DNA from: Desulfosporosinus shakirovi
GTDB lineage: Bacteria; Bacillota; Desulfitobacteriia; Desulfitobacteriales; Desulfitobacteriaceae
DNA length: 33,698 nt
Direction: 5' to 3'
NCBI RefSeq assembly: GCF_020595055.1
Contig: NZ_JAJDOO010000041.1
Location: 1-33,698 of the forward strand
The notes under the pieces were generated by a model. It saw nothing but the letters and a program-made list of their open reading frames with translations, had not been told where the DNA came from and did no database searches. Positions 8,972-17,472 of this stretch are shown one piece after another (position 1 is the stretch's first letter; every line of letters begins with the position of its first letter). A program made the position numbers and the translations under genes.

Positions 8972-10321
8972 TTATCCCTTGGAAATTGAAACATGGTTAT
9001 AGTAATGCGCTATTATTTCTTGATATTTATACCCTAATTGGGCCATATGATAAGCACCCCATTGAGACATCCCTACTCCGTGACCCCAGCCCCGTCCCTC
9101 AAAAATAAAGACTCCGAAGGGCTGGGGATCAGCACTTGTCCCTAAGGATGAACTTAGAACTTTAGACAACAAAGGCCCTTGTTCCTGCTGATTTGGTCTT
9201 GATAATTTTAAAAATCCGGAATATCCAAAAGAACCGAAAAGCCCGGCAGAATCTGATTTCCCGAGTGGATCGCTTTTGACAACTGCCTGAGCCTCAAATA
9301 AGCTTCCCAAAAAAGCTTCCTTTCGAATTGGTTGCCCAAAAGGATAGAACGCTTGAACAAATGCTCTGCCTTTAACGGTCGCAGTCTGTCCAAATTCATC
9401 CTCCAGCTTTACACTTTTCACCCTGCCGGAGGGGAACTTGTCTAGTTTAACATCACGTACGGGTCCTAATCCAAACTTTGAACCCAGAAGCCGAGCGGAG
9501 ACAATAAAGCGCCAATAATTTACCGCACCCCCAACTCCTTGCGAATAAGGATCAGGATGCGACACATTATGAATATCTGTATTTCCCCATACATTTTTAG
9601 CGTCCTCTGCATATCCACCGCTATGAGAAGAATAGAGGGCATCTATAGGTTGCTCAGTTTGAGCATCTACAATTATTTCCCCTCGCGTAGCCTCGATTGC
9701 TTTTGAGGCCTCTCCCTCCACGCTCATCCCCGCATAGGCCTGATGTATATCTGGAGAATCTGTAATCATTTTACTGCCATTGTCAGTTTGTTTGACTAGA
9801 TAAGTCCGAGCTGCTACAGCCTGAGCCTTAAGTGCCTCAGAGCCTCCTTTAGCCCATTCGTTACTCATCTCAATGGGCACAACTCCTTTTAGGTAGTCTT
9901 CGCTGTCGACCTGATTAATTAACCGCCAATGACCATCATGCCAATTAAGTTGTAATCCGCCACGATAAGCAGCTTCTTTACCTTCAGGAGTCTTAACACG
10001 AAGACTCCCCGAATTAATACCCTTGATTTCCAAGACTGATCCACTAAAAATTTGAAACTCTTCATGGTTAATCCGCAAGACGGGAGTCCACCCGCCCCAA
10101 CCGACCTGAAGAGTCGAGCCTGCCGGAAACTTACGGGTTACTGTATCCAGGCTAAGTTGATAGTCGCCTTTTTCAATATCTATTTGAACCCACCCTGCTT
10201 GGCCGAAATTCCATACAAGCTCTACTGAAACCATTTTTGCTTGACACAGTGTTGGCTGAGCCAGCACCAGTATTAATGATACTATCCACAAAAAGGGTAA
10301 CCGATACATAATCTGAAGCAT
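8972..10321 (-). CDS. SpoIID/LytB domain protein (lytic transglycosylase-like)
   Basis: This 449-residue exported protein has a signal peptide (about 1-28, ending CQA). The SpoIID domain includes YLKGVVPIEMSNEW, ALKAQAVAARTYLV, the motif YSSHSGGYAED, and the C-terminal GRGWGHGVGMSQWGAYHMA with a later HYYNH. SpoIID digests denuded glycan strands during engulfment; LytB-type relatives act on vegetative walls. The N-terminal ~110 residues differ from SpoIID proper, and the gene lies between ruvB and queA rather than near spoIIID. A sporulation or germination paralogue is therefore more likely than spoIID itself. About 120 residues are inserted between the two signature halves. Confidence 0.85.
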   Translation of the reverse strand: MLQIMYRLPFLWIVSLILVLAQPTLCQAKMVSVELVWNFGQAGWVQIDIEKGDYQLSLDTVTRKFPAGSTLQVGWGGWTPVLRINHEEFQIFSGSVLEIKGINSGSLRVKTPEGKEAAYRGGLQLNWHDGHWRLINQVDSEDYLKGVVPIEMSNEWAKGGSEALKAQAVAARTYLVKQTDNGSKMITDSPDIHQAYAGMSVEGEASKAIEATRGEIIVDAQTEQPIDALYSSHSGGYAEDAKNVWGNTDIHNVSHPDPYSQGVGGAVNYWRFIVSARLLGSKFGLGPVRDVKLDKFPSGRVKSVKLEDEFGQTATVKGRAFVQAFYPFGQPIRKEAFLGSLFEAQAVVKSDPLGKSDSAGLFGSFGYSGFLKLSRPNQQEQGPLLSKVLSSSLGTSADPQPFGVFIFEGRGWGHGVGMSQWGAYHMAQLGYKYQEIIAHYYNHVSISKG

Positions 10322-10542
10322 GTCTTCACACCCTTTTCCACATTAATAAGATAGTCACGTCATGGTGGAAGTTAAGTTTGCTTATGCTTTCAGAGTGCCC
10401 TTTTTGCTTTGCATATATGCTTCGAATAATACTCTTCAATTTCTGGCAATTACTCGCTATATCGTGAACTCCACCTAATGTGTTCACTAAGCAATTGTCC
10501 CCTTAATTTCTGGTCGCTGGGGTAGGAACGTCCCTTGTCCCT

Positions 10543-11568
10543 TTACTCCGGGAAAAGTACGCTGTCCATCCGACTCTGGGGCAACGAATAGCCTAAATGC
10601 TGATAAGCTCTTGCTGTAGCCATTCGTCCACGCGGGGTACGTTGTAAAAATCCCATTTGAAGTAAAAAGGGTTCAACGACATCTTCAAGGGTGATCGATT
10701 CTTCTCCTATCGTTGCGGCAAGGGTATCCAGCCCGACTGGACCTCCGGCGAAGGTCAAAATAATTGTCTTTAGTGCTTTCTGGTCAATCTGGTCTAAGCC
10801 CTCGGGGTCAACATCCAAGCGATTCAGTGCTTCTCTGGCTATGGTTTGAGTGACAGCACCGCCTTCCCAAACCAGAGCAAAATCCCGGACTCTCTTTAAC
10901 AAGCGGTTGCCAACTCTTGGCGTGCCGCGAGAACGACGAGCAATCTCTTCCGCACCCTCGTCGGTAATACTCAAGCGCAAAATACTTGCTGCTCTCAGGA
11001 CAATTTCTTTTAGATCCTCAACCTCATAGAATTCCAAACGACTGATAACCCCAAAGCGATCCCGCAAAGGAGACGTTAACTGTCCTGCACGGGTCGTTGC
11101 TCCTACTAATGTAAACGGAGGAAGGGACAAGCGGATTGAACGAGCACTGGGCCCTTTTCCAATCACAATATCCAGACACCCATCCTCCATGGCGGAATAC
11201 AAGATCTCTTCTGTTGCACTGCTTAAGCGGTGAATTTCATCTATGAAAAGAACATCACGAGGCTCTAAAGCAGTCAGAATCGCCGCTAAGTCCCCAGGAC
11301 GTTCAATCGCTGGACCGGAAGTGGTGCGAACACTCACGCCCATTTCCGCAGCAATAATATTTGCGAGAGTCGTTTTTCCCAGGCCAGGCGGTCCATATAA
11401 TAAGACATGATCCAGCGCTTCTCCGCGAGTTGAGGCGGCTTGAATAAAAACACTCAGGTTTTCTTTGACCTTTCTCTGCCCTATGTAGTCACTCAAGCGT
11501 TGAGGACGCAGCCCCTCTCCTTCACGATCTGCAGGTTGTTCTTGTGGCGCAACCAGACGCTCAGTCAT
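10543..11568 (-). CDS. ruvB: Holliday junction branch migration helicase RuvB
   Basis: RuvB is the hexameric AAA+ motor that drives branch migration of Holliday junctions with RuvA. Walker A is GPPGLGKT (59-66), Walker B is LFIDEIH (D110, E111), sensor 1 lies in GATTRAG, and the arginine finger region is SPLRDRFG. The C-terminal winged-helix DNA-binding part has [15 protein letters not shown]. The 341-residue length is normal. In most genomes ruvB follows ruvA directly. Here 456 bases separate them, holding a thiolase remnant and a terminator, so ruvB probably has its own promoter. Confidence 0.97.
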   Translation of the reverse strand: MTERLVAPQEQPADREGEGLRPQRLSDYIGQRKVKENLSVFIQAASTRGEALDHVLLYGPPGLGKTTLANIIAAEMGVSVRTTSGPAIERPGDLAAILTALEPRDVLFIDEIHRLSSATEEILYSAMEDGCLDIVIGKGPSARSIRLSLPPFTLVGATTRAGQLTSPLRDRFGVISRLEFYEVEDLKEIVLRAASILRLSITDEGAEEIARRSRGTPRVGNRLLKRVRDFALVWEGGAVTQTIAREALNRLDVDPEGLDQIDQKALKTIILTFAGGPVGLDTLAATIGEESITLEDVVEPFLLQMGFLQRTPRGRMATARAYQHLGYSLPQSRMDSVLFPE

Positions 11569-11826
11569 ATTCTATCCCCCTCTCGTCACCAACGAAATTA
11601 AATATATTCAGAGCGGGTTTGTTTGCAAATTTCCTTATCTTTACTAGGCTCCTCTTTGCAATCTTCACGTATAAAACCCTTCATCTTCAACCTAAACTTA
11701 TTCTCCTTATAAGATAAAACTCCTGCCTGCAAAGAAGATATAATCCGTCAGTCTCTCCAGAAATACTAACACACCTTAAAGTTTACTGCATTCATTCATA
11801 AATCATCATATAACTCTAAAATGAAA
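11569..11826. other. intergenic region upstream of ruvB
   Basis: This AT-rich 258-base stretch lies between ruvB and the terminator after the thiolase remnant. It must hold the ruvB promoter if the terminator works, but I see no strong -35/-10 pair and no coding similarity. Confidence 0.4.
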
Positions 11827-11865
11827 AAAGAGTAAGAGCCACAATGCTTTTGGCTCTTACTCTTT
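11827..11865 (-). terminator. terminator after thiolase remnant
   Basis: A perfect 15-bp stem (11827-11841 with 11851-11865; AAAGAGTAAGAGCCA arm) has A/T runs on both sides. It lies just after the stop codon of the decayed thiolase end, so it is probably that lost gene's original terminator. It now ends transcripts coming from ruvCA. Confidence 0.85.
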
Positions 11866-11877
11866 AAACATGGAGGG

Positions 11878-12000
11878 CTATCTTTCGACAACCATAGCTG
11901 TACCTTACCCTCCGCCAATACATAATGTGGCGAGACCCTCGTCTGATTTCCCTACGGTTCATTTCGTACAAGTGTTACGAGAGCCACTGGCACCCTCAAC
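11878..12000 (-). pseudogene. acetyl-CoA acetyltransferase (thiolase) C-terminal remnant
   Basis: Reading the minus strand in one frame gives GASGSR, then a nonsense TGA, then DEGLATLCIGGG, a TAA in place of the expected Gln codon, then GTAMVVER and a stop. The thiolase C-terminus normally reads IGASGARI...GLATLCIGGGQGTAMVVER, including the catalytic Cys of CIGGG. Only the last ~40 codons remain, with two internal stops. No other part of the gene is visible. It sits between ruvA and ruvB, followed by a strong hairpin. Confidence 0.8.
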
Positions 12001-12024
12001 GATGTATCTTTAGAGCTTAACTTT

Positions 12025-12624
12025 CTAGCTTGGAGCAAGTAACCGCAATGCCTTCTTAACCTGCTCTTCTGTGGTTAATTCCCCACTGTCTTTTAGGATC
12101 TGACCAACAGCCTGCCGTGCTTCGTCCAAACCAAAACCTAAGGCCAGCAAGGTTTGCACTGTCTCGGATTGAGTATGGGAAGAGGATTCAGAGAACGAGC
12201 TCTCTCCAATTGGAAACGTACTGTGTCCTTTAAATTTTTCTTTAAGTTCGAGAATAAGCCGTTGTGCTGTCTTTTTACCGATGCCTGGGACCTTAGTCAA
12301 TAAATTTAGATTTTCACTAACAATAGCACTCTCAATCTGAACCGCGCCAAAGGTTGAAAGCAGAGATATAGCCGCCTTAGGCCCAATGCCTGAAACACTT
12401 AACATTTGAAGAAAGAGTTGCTTTTCTTCAAATGAGGAGAACCCATAAAGAGATAAATCGTCTTCGCGCATAACGACATGGGTATATACGACAAGTTCCT
12501 GCCCTGAATGAGCCTTTGCCAAGAGCCCATAAGGCACTGTGAGCAAGTACCCTGTGCCCTGCACATCGAGCACTAGACGATCGGACTGGATTTCCCACAC
12601 CTTGCCACGCAACATTCCAATCAT
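12025..12624 (-). CDS. ruvA: Holliday junction branch migration protein RuvA
   Basis: RuvA is the tetrameric junction-binding partner of RuvB. The 199-residue protein shows the N-terminal OB-fold ([20 protein letters not shown]), the two helix-hairpin-helix motifs with [15 protein letters not shown] and [16 protein letters not shown], an acidic/Ser linker (about 135-153), and a C-terminal domain III (ALLALGF-like, [15 protein letters not shown]) that contacts RuvB. Its start overlaps the ruvC stop by four bases (ATGA). Confidence 0.97.
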   Translation of the reverse strand: MIGMLRGKVWEIQSDRLVLDVQGTGYLLTVPYGLLAKAHSGQELVVYTHVVMREDDLSLYGFSSFEEKQLFLQMLSVSGIGPKAAISLLSTFGAVQIESAIVSENLNLLTKVPGIGKKTAQRLILELKEKFKGHSTFPIGESSFSESSSHTQSETVQTLLALGFGLDEARQAVGQILKDSGELTTEEQVKKALRLLAPS

Positions 12625-13118
12625 CTTAAATCCCCCATTCTCTGGTTCAGAGCAAAGCTATGGGCATGACAGATCGCAACTGCCAAAGCATCAGCAGTAT
12701 CGTCTGGCTTCGGAATTTCATTTAGCCCCAGCAATCCTCTGACCATCTGTTGGACCTGATTTTTTTCTGCTCTTCCATACCCTACTACGGCCTGTTTAAC
12801 CTGCAATGGAGTATATTCATAAATCGGAAGACCATGTTGGGCACCAGCCAACAAAACAACCCCGCGCGCATGCCCTACAGCTAAAGCGGTCGTAGTATTT
12901 CGATTAAAAAATAACTCTTCAACTGCAATATGATCCGGAGTGTGTATACGCAGATACGGCTCGATATTTTCATATAACATCAGCAAACGCTCTGCCAATG
13001 GCGTATGAGCCGGCGTACGCCAGCATGCATAATCGCGCGCACTTAAGGTGTTCCCTTTTTGTTCTATTAATCCATACCCCATAATTGCCGTTCCTGGGTC
13101 AATTCCTAAAATAATCAT
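12621..13118 (-). CDS. ruvC: Holliday junction resolvase RuvC
   Basis: RuvC cuts Holliday junctions symmetrically. The four acidic catalytic residues are in place: D7 in LGIDPGT, E67 in AVEELFF, and D140 and D143 in [10 protein letters not shown]. The 165-residue length is normal. It heads the ruvC-ruvA pair, and a gap of about 70 bases separates it from the BofC-like gene upstream. Confidence 0.97.
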   Translation of the reverse strand: MIILGIDPGTAIMGYGLIEQKGNTLSARDYACWRTPAHTPLAERLLMLYENIEPYLRIHTPDHIAVEELFFNRNTTTALAVGHARGVVLLAGAQHGLPIYEYTPLQVKQAVVGYGRAEKNQVQQMVRGLLGLNEIPKPDDTADALAVAICHAHSFALNQRMGDLR

Positions 13119-13189
13119 GCACGTCTTCCTTTCAATCCTAATAGATTTCGACAGAAGACGGAGGATTTCCTTTCTTTACTAATCTGTAT

Positions 13190-13558
13190 TTACTCAAGCC
13201 AAAGGGATTCAGTTGCGGAATCAATGAACGACTGAACTTCATCTAAAGAATAGCACTCAACCTTATGAGCCATATCTGTGATTTCCTTTGGCCATGACTC
13301 TATACTTAATCCTGTTACTATAACCTTGCCATTCACTCCGGGTTTTCCTTCGATCACAGAAAGCACCCCTTGTTCCAAACCAAAATGATAGCTTTCCTTT
13401 TCAGTAGCTTCACCTGCTAACACATCTTCCGAATTCAAAGTGTTCAATGGGGACTCCGCGCGACCTTTGTTGGACCACCACAAGGTTGTAGCAGGTACTA
13501 TGCAACCAGTTCCCAATCCTAGAATAAGAACTAAACTAACAACTTTCCACCTGGACAT
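13190..13558 (-). CDS. BofC C-terminal domain-like exported protein
   Basis: This 122-residue protein has an N-terminal hydrophobic segment (about 7-27) that contains a lipobox-like LGTGC at 15-19, so it may be lipidated. The rest (about 57-119) resembles the C-terminal domain of BofC: FGLEQGVLSVIEGKPG, then LSIESWPKEI, then YSLDEVQSFIDS. BofC slows the SpoIVB protease in the pro-sigma-K checkpoint of Bacillus. The SpoIVB-binding N-terminal domain of BofC is not seen, so the role may differ. Its ribosome binding site AGGAGGG lies in the 3' arm of the hairpin at 13568-13611. Confidence 0.6.
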   Translation of the reverse strand: MSRWKVVSLVLILGLGTGCIVPATTLWWSNKGRAESPLNTLNSEDVLAGEATEKESYHFGLEQGVLSVIEGKPGVNGKVIVTGLSIESWPKEITDMAHKVECYSLDEVQSFIDSATESLWLE

Positions 13559-13567
13559 AATGAAAAA

Positions 13568-13611
13568 CCCTCCTGACTATTGTCTTCTTAGCTATAGTCT
13601 TGCCAGGAGGG
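13568..13611 (-). terminator. hairpin after yebC whose 3' arm holds the BofC-like SD
   Basis: CCCTCCTG (13568-13575) pairs with CAGGAGGG (13604-13611), with an inner GACTAT/ATAGTC stem. On the minus strand the hairpin is followed by TTTTT, as in a terminator. The 3' arm is also the AGGAGGG ribosome binding site of the next gene, nine bases before its ATG. The structure could therefore both terminate yebC transcripts and hide that ribosome binding site. Confidence 0.7.
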
Positions 13612-13668
13612 CTTACTTTAATCGTCTTAACCATATTCCTTTTACTTGATCTTGTGACAGGCTTGTCT

Positions 13669-14421
13669 CTACAGATCTTCGCCAGCTAAAGCCTCGGCTA
13701 ATTCAAAGTTAGAATAAACTCCTTGAGAATCGTCATGATCTTCAAGTTTATCCATCAACCGCACTATCTTACGAGCCTGATCTACATCCGCAATTTCAAG
13801 GGTGTTTTGGGGAACTGGACTAAGCACTGATTCCTCAACGAAAATCTTTTGATCTAAAAGAGCTTGATGAACTTCCTCCATGGTCTCAGGAGTCGTGTAT
13901 ACGACAAAGCCATCCTCATCGATATCAATATCCTCAGCTCCGGCTTCTAAAGCCAACATCATGAAATCATCATCACTTAATTTGATACCCTCGCGTTGGA
14001 TTCTCAATTGACCCTTTTCCTCAAACATCCAACCAACGCATCCAGTCTCACCCATGTTGCCTCCATTTTTAGAGAAAATATAACGAACTTCCCCCGCTGT
14101 CCGGTTTCTGTTATCCGTTAATATATCAACCATAATGGCGACCCCACCCGGACCATATCCTTCATAGCGCAACTCTTCATACACTGTTCCTTCTGCTCCG
14201 CCAGTCCCTTTAAGAATTGCCCGTTGGATATTTTCATTAGGAACATTTGCTGATTTAGCGTTTTCGATGGCTATCTTCAGGCGAAAGTCGTTAACGTCTC
14301 CCCCGCAAGCACGGGAGGCAACCACCAGTTCCCGACCCAGCTTAGTGAACATTTTACCTTTTTGAGCATCTGCCTTGCCTTTTTTATGTTTAATGTTTGC
14401 CCACTTTGAATGTCCTGACAT
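13669..14421 (-). CDS. yebC: YebC/PmpR family regulatory or ribosome-rescue factor
   Basis: The 250-residue protein begins with the family hallmark [18 protein letters not shown] and carries [56 protein letters not shown] split by the usual three-domain layout, and an acidic C-terminal region. YebC homologues act as transcription regulators (PmpR) and as ribosome-associated factors that relieve stalling at proline stretches. It lies upstream of ruvC, as in many bacteria. Ribosome binding site AGGAGG precedes the ATG. Confidence 0.95.
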   Translation of the reverse strand: MSGHSKWANIKHKKGKADAQKGKMFTKLGRELVVASRACGGDVNDFRLKIAIENAKSANVPNENIQRAILKGTGGAEGTVYEELRYEGYGPGGVAIMVDILTDNRNRTAGEVRYIFSKNGGNMGETGCVGWMFEEKGQLRIQREGIKLSDDDFMMLALEAGAEDIDIDEDGFVVYTTPETMEEVHQALLDQKIFVEESVLSPVPQNTLEIADVDQARKIVRLMDKLEDHDDSQGVYSNFELAEALAGEDL

Positions 14422-14516
14422 GTAGTTAAATCCTCCTTATGCTAGTCTTAAATAGTTTAGCACAAGCTAATTTCTCTTGTAAAGGTATATTGAGTGAACT
14501 CGTTCAGTTGAAGCTG

Positions 14517-14642
14517 AACATCGAGACTTAGGTGACGTAAGTCTCCGGTGGAGAGTATCGCCGAAAGCGCACGGCCCGTTACAAATACAATTGCGCTGAG
14601 ATTAGACTTATGCCGAAGGGGCATATCCACAGACGAATACAT
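14517..14642. repeat. palindrome-rich dispersed-repeat-like segment
   Basis: This segment holds a perfect 8-bp hairpin (14523-14530 with 14538-14545). It also holds a 17-mer, GTGGAGAGTATCGCCGA (14548-14564), that matches 33489-33505 at 16 of 17 positions. Further on, CCGAAGGGGC and CCACAGACGAA resemble the GCGAAGGGG and CCACACGGCGA of the right-end repeats. A 61-codon frame crosses it but lacks features of a real protein. It appears to be a diverged copy of the repeat family at 33281-33698. Confidence 0.5.
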
Positions 14643-14677
14643 TCGCGCCGTCAGATGAGATAAACATTATCGGAAAT

Positions 14678-14703
14678 CCCCTCGTTCCAAAATGAACGAG
14701 GGG
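14678..14703 (-). terminator. terminator of the cysteine synthase gene
   Basis: A perfect 10-bp stem (14678-14687 with 14694-14703; CCCCTCGTTC arm, 6-base loop) lies 17 bases after the cysK stop. The minus-strand sequence after it is only weakly T-rich (GATTTCC). Confidence 0.75.
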
Positions 14704-14719
14704 ACTATTACTCTGCCTA

Positions 14720-15637
14720 TCACTTGCTGAACAGTTCAGTGCTCAAGTAACGTTCCCCAGTATCTGGGGCCAGAACAACGAGGTTTTTCCCCTCGCCCAA
14801 AGTTACAGCTGCTTGAAGAGCCGCACTGACTGCTGCTCCAGAAGAAATGCCTACCAAGATTCCCTCTTCTCGTGCCATGTGGCGCGCTGTCTCTAAGGCG
14901 TCCTCATTGCTGACCTGTATAACTTGATCCAAGATCGTCTGATTTAAAACTTCCGGTATAAACCCTGCACCAATTCCTTGGATTTTATGCGGTCCTGGTC
15001 TCCCCCCGGAAATGACCGGAGACGAGGCTGGTTCCGCTCCGATAATCTGTATTTCCGGCAGACGAGCTTTTAATACCTCGCCGATCCCAGTTATCGTCCC
15101 CCCCGTCCCGATTCCAGCGACAAACGCATCGATATCCTTCAACTGGTCAAGAAGTTCTAAGGCTGTACTCCGTCGATGAGCTTCAGGGTTAGCAGGATTT
15201 TCAAATTGTTGAGGCATGAAGTAGTGAGGATTTTCCTTGAGTAACCGCTTCGCCTCATTAATTGCCCCATTCATCCCTTCTGCTCCAGGAGTCAAGACAA
15301 ATTCTGCACCATAGGCAGACATCAACATCCGTCGTTCAACACTTAAGGAATCTGGCATCACCACAATTAATCGATAACCTCGGGCGGCTGCAATCATAGC
15401 TAGTCCAATCCCCGTATTCCCACTTGTTGGCTCAATTATAGTTCCCCCGGGACGGAGCAGTTCTCGTTCCTCGGCATCTTCAATCATTCCCCAGGCAATA
15501 CGATCTTTGACACTTCCACCTGGATTAAAAGACTCAACTTTAACATAGATATTAGCCATTCCAGGCTTAACCAAACGTTGCAGACGAATTAAAGGGGTCT
15601 TCCCTATCAAATCTGTAATGTTATCAACGACTCTCAT
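14720..15637 (-). CDS. cysK: cysteine synthase (O-acetylserine sulfhydrylase)
   Basis: This pyridoxal-phosphate enzyme joins sulfide to O-acetylserine to make cysteine. The 305-residue protein has the PLP lysine K44 in [11 protein letters not shown], the substrate loop [15 protein letters not shown], the phosphate loop [14 protein letters not shown], and [12 protein letters not shown]. It falls in the CysK/CysM fold group. Short forms of this type can also be CysM or cystathionine beta-synthase-like. It is a single-gene unit with its own terminator. No T-box or S-box leader could be made out upstream. Confidence 0.9.
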   Translation of the reverse strand: MRVVDNITDLIGKTPLIRLQRLVKPGMANIYVKVESFNPGGSVKDRIAWGMIEDAEERELLRPGGTIIEPTSGNTGIGLAMIAAARGYRLIVVMPDSLSVERRMLMSAYGAEFVLTPGAEGMNGAINEAKRLLKENPHYFMPQQFENPANPEAHRRSTALELLDQLKDIDAFVAGIGTGGTITGIGEVLKARLPEIQIIGAEPASSPVISGGRPGPHKIQGIGAGFIPEVLNQTILDQVIQVSNEDALETARHMAREEGILVGISSGAAVSAALQAAVTLGEGKNLVVLAPDTGERYLSTELFSK

Positions 15638-16049
15638 ATTAAATACCCCATTTCATATCAATTTAGTATGGATTAATAATAACAACGAATATTCCACTTG
15701 TCAAGAAAACCAGTCTCCGGGCAAATTAAGTATTCCAACCTTAGTGCCTACTATTCAAGGAGTTCATTGCAATAAAGCCCGTACCGTGGTACTTTATGCT
15801 TCGAAATTATAACGTTGTTAAATGCAACTTGATTCTCATTGCACTCCAAAAACCAACTGCAACAATCGAAGCTTTATAAAAAGTAGTTTCTACCCAATAC
15901 ACTGATAATAATACAAGAATTATAAAGAAAATCAAAAACCGCCGAACTTCTCTTAAAATAAATATTTTCAACCCTCCTACAAATCAAACTAACACTCTAT
16001 TTCCACCGAAAGTAATCTAGGAGTTTCGGTATAATTCAATAATTGCTAT
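15638..16049. other. intergenic region between cysK and DUF3842 genes
   Basis: About 410 AT-rich bases contain the cysK promoter region and the 3' end of the hyp transcript. A short plus-strand frame (15618-15812) overlaps the cysK start and looks like chance. A GTACC/GGTAC palindrome at about 15781-15792 was checked as a T-box signature and does not fit. The only clear structure is the hairpin at 16005-16030. Confidence 0.5.
16005..16030 (-). terminator. hairpin at the end of the hypFCDE-DUF3842 transcript
   Basis: ACCGAAA (16005-16011) and TTTCGGT (16024-16030) form a perfect 7-bp stem 20 bases after the last gene. There is no T-run after it on the minus strand, so it may be a processing or pausing hairpin rather than a full terminator. 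Confidence 0.4.
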
Positions 16050-16460
16050 TCAACCTTTTAATCGTTCCTCTACTACTGCTACTAAGGCTTCGATCTGATG
16101 GGGCAGCGGGATGCGCGGAAACCCTACAAGCTGAATATTTCCACGTTGAATTGGCAACAGCAATTTTTCCGCTTTACTGGCCGAAATTGCTGTTGCCATT
16201 GACGCTGTAATCTCACCTAAAAGACCGTAGACCATCATAATTGCCACCGATCCCACAATTATGTCTACACGCTCCACATTGTAGCAAATGGCAGACTCAC
16301 CGGAAGCTCCCTCTGTGGCCCCTGCGCGCAACATGGCACCGGTCGCCAGCGCATTTGTCCCGAGAGCGAGGATATTTAACTCCGGGATCTTTTTGCGCAA
16401 CTGTTCTACAATGTGTTTGCCAATACCGCCACCCTGTCCATCAATGACTGCTATTCGCAT
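16050..16460 (-). CDS. DUF3842 family protein in the hyp operon
   Basis: The 136-residue protein opens with a beta-strand/Gly-rich loop like a nucleotide-binding fold (MRIAVIDGQGGGIGKHIVEQL). It continues with LALGTNALATGAMLRAGAT and an Ala/Met-rich middle (about 70-95). This matches the DUF3842 family of clostridia by pattern. It begins 19 bases after hypE, so it is part of the hyp transcript. A link with hydrogenase maturation or redox sensing is suggested by position only. No catalytic residues can be assigned. Confidence 0.7.
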   Translation of the reverse strand: MRIAVIDGQGGGIGKHIVEQLRKKIPELNILALGTNALATGAMLRAGATEGASGESAICYNVERVDIIVGSVAIMMVYGLLGEITASMATAISASKAEKLLLPIQRGNIQLVGFPRIPLPHQIEALVAVVEERLKG

Positions 16461-16479
16461 AATACCGCCTCATACTTTC

Positions 16480-17472
16480 TCAACATATCCGGGGAAGGTG
16501 TTCGCCTTCGAGCATGCCAACTATACGTTTCCCCCCGAGGAAAGTTTCCAAAAGCACAAGCCCCGACTTTCCTTCTTGTACCTGTCCAATACGTGTTGCA
16601 TTTTGCCCCAATGGATGAGCCTGCATCTTCATGAGCACTTCATCCGCATCTTCCGGCCCCACAATGACCAAAGCCTTTCCTTCATTCGCTAAATAAAGGG
16701 GATCCAATCCTAACATCTCGCAGGCACTTCCTACGCTTGGAGACAGTGGTAAGAGCTCTTCCTTTAAAAGCATACTCACTCCCGCTTGTTGCGCTAATTC
16801 GTTTAAAGTTGTCGCCACGCCGCCACGGGTAGGATCTCTCATACATTTGACTCCTGGCAGATAAAAAGTATCAATCAGTTTATTTAAAGGAGCACAGTCA
16901 CTAAGCACAGGAGTTTGAAATTCAAGCCCTTCTCGCTCCGATAAAATTGCTATTCCATGATCCCCAATCGTTCCTGTTATAAGAATCTCGTCACCGGGCC
17001 GAATCTGCTCCGGACCAACTAAACGATTTGTAATATACCCTATTCCGGTGGTGTTTATAAAAACTTTATCAGCACTTCCGCGTTCCACAACTTTCGTATC
17101 CCCGCTGACAATGACTATATCGGCTTCAGCCGCAGTCTCGGCAATACTTTTAATAATCCGCTCTAAATCCTTCATAAGTAAACCCTCTTCTAAAATAAGT
17201 GCCAGAGTTATAAATTTGGGAATTGCTCCACTCACCGCTAAATCATTGACCGTACCGCATATCGCAAGCTTGCCGATATCTCCCCCACGGAAAAACAAAG
17301 GGGAAACTACAAACGAGTCAGTTGTTAGGGCGATCCGCTCCCTGCCGGGCACCAGAGCAGCATCGTTCATCTGATTTAAGTAAGGATTTCCTAAGTGTTT
17401 CTGAAAAAGGTTTAGTATTAATTCATGGCTTAGCCGCCCACCGCTTCCATGAGCCAACATAATGCGTTCCAT
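16480..17472 (-). CDS. hypE: hydrogenase maturation factor HypE (carbamoyl dehydratase)
   Basis: HypE receives a carbamoyl group from HypF on its C-terminal cysteine and dehydrates it with ATP to a thiocyanate, the source of the active-site cyanide. The protein ends in the required PRIC, with the acceptor Cys last. It shows HGSGGRLSHELI near the start, TTDSFVVSPLFFRGGDIG, and the ATP-binding RDPTRGGVATTLNELA. The 330-residue length is normal. Its ATG directly abuts the hypD stop codon. Confidence 0.97.
   Translation of the reverse strand: MERIMLAHGSGGRLSHELILNLFQKHLGNPYLNQMNDAALVPGRERIALTTDSFVVSPLFFRGGDIGKLAICGTVNDLAVSGAIPKFITLALILEEGLLMKDLERIIKSIAETAAEADIVIVSGDTKVVERGSADKVFINTTGIGYITNRLVGPEQIRPGDEILITGTIGDHGIAILSEREGLEFQTPVLSDCAPLNKLIDTFYLPGVKCMRDPTRGGVATTLNELAQQAGVSMLLKEELLPLSPSVGSACEMLGLDPLYLANEGKALVIVGPEDADEVLMKMQAHPLGQNATRIGQVQEGKSGLVLLETFLGGKRIVGMLEGEHLPRIC

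Noticed and set aside
14457-14642. 61-codon minus-strand frame between yebC and cysK
   Set aside because: It runs through hairpin-rich repeat sequence, and its SAILSTG stretch recurs in a frame across the right-end repeat. It is better explained as repeat DNA than as a gene.
15770-15800. T-box-like GGTAC element upstream of cysK
   Set aside because: The GTACC/GGTAC palindrome lacks the conserved T-box AGGGTGGNACCGCG context and no specifier hairpin or antiterminator could be drawn.
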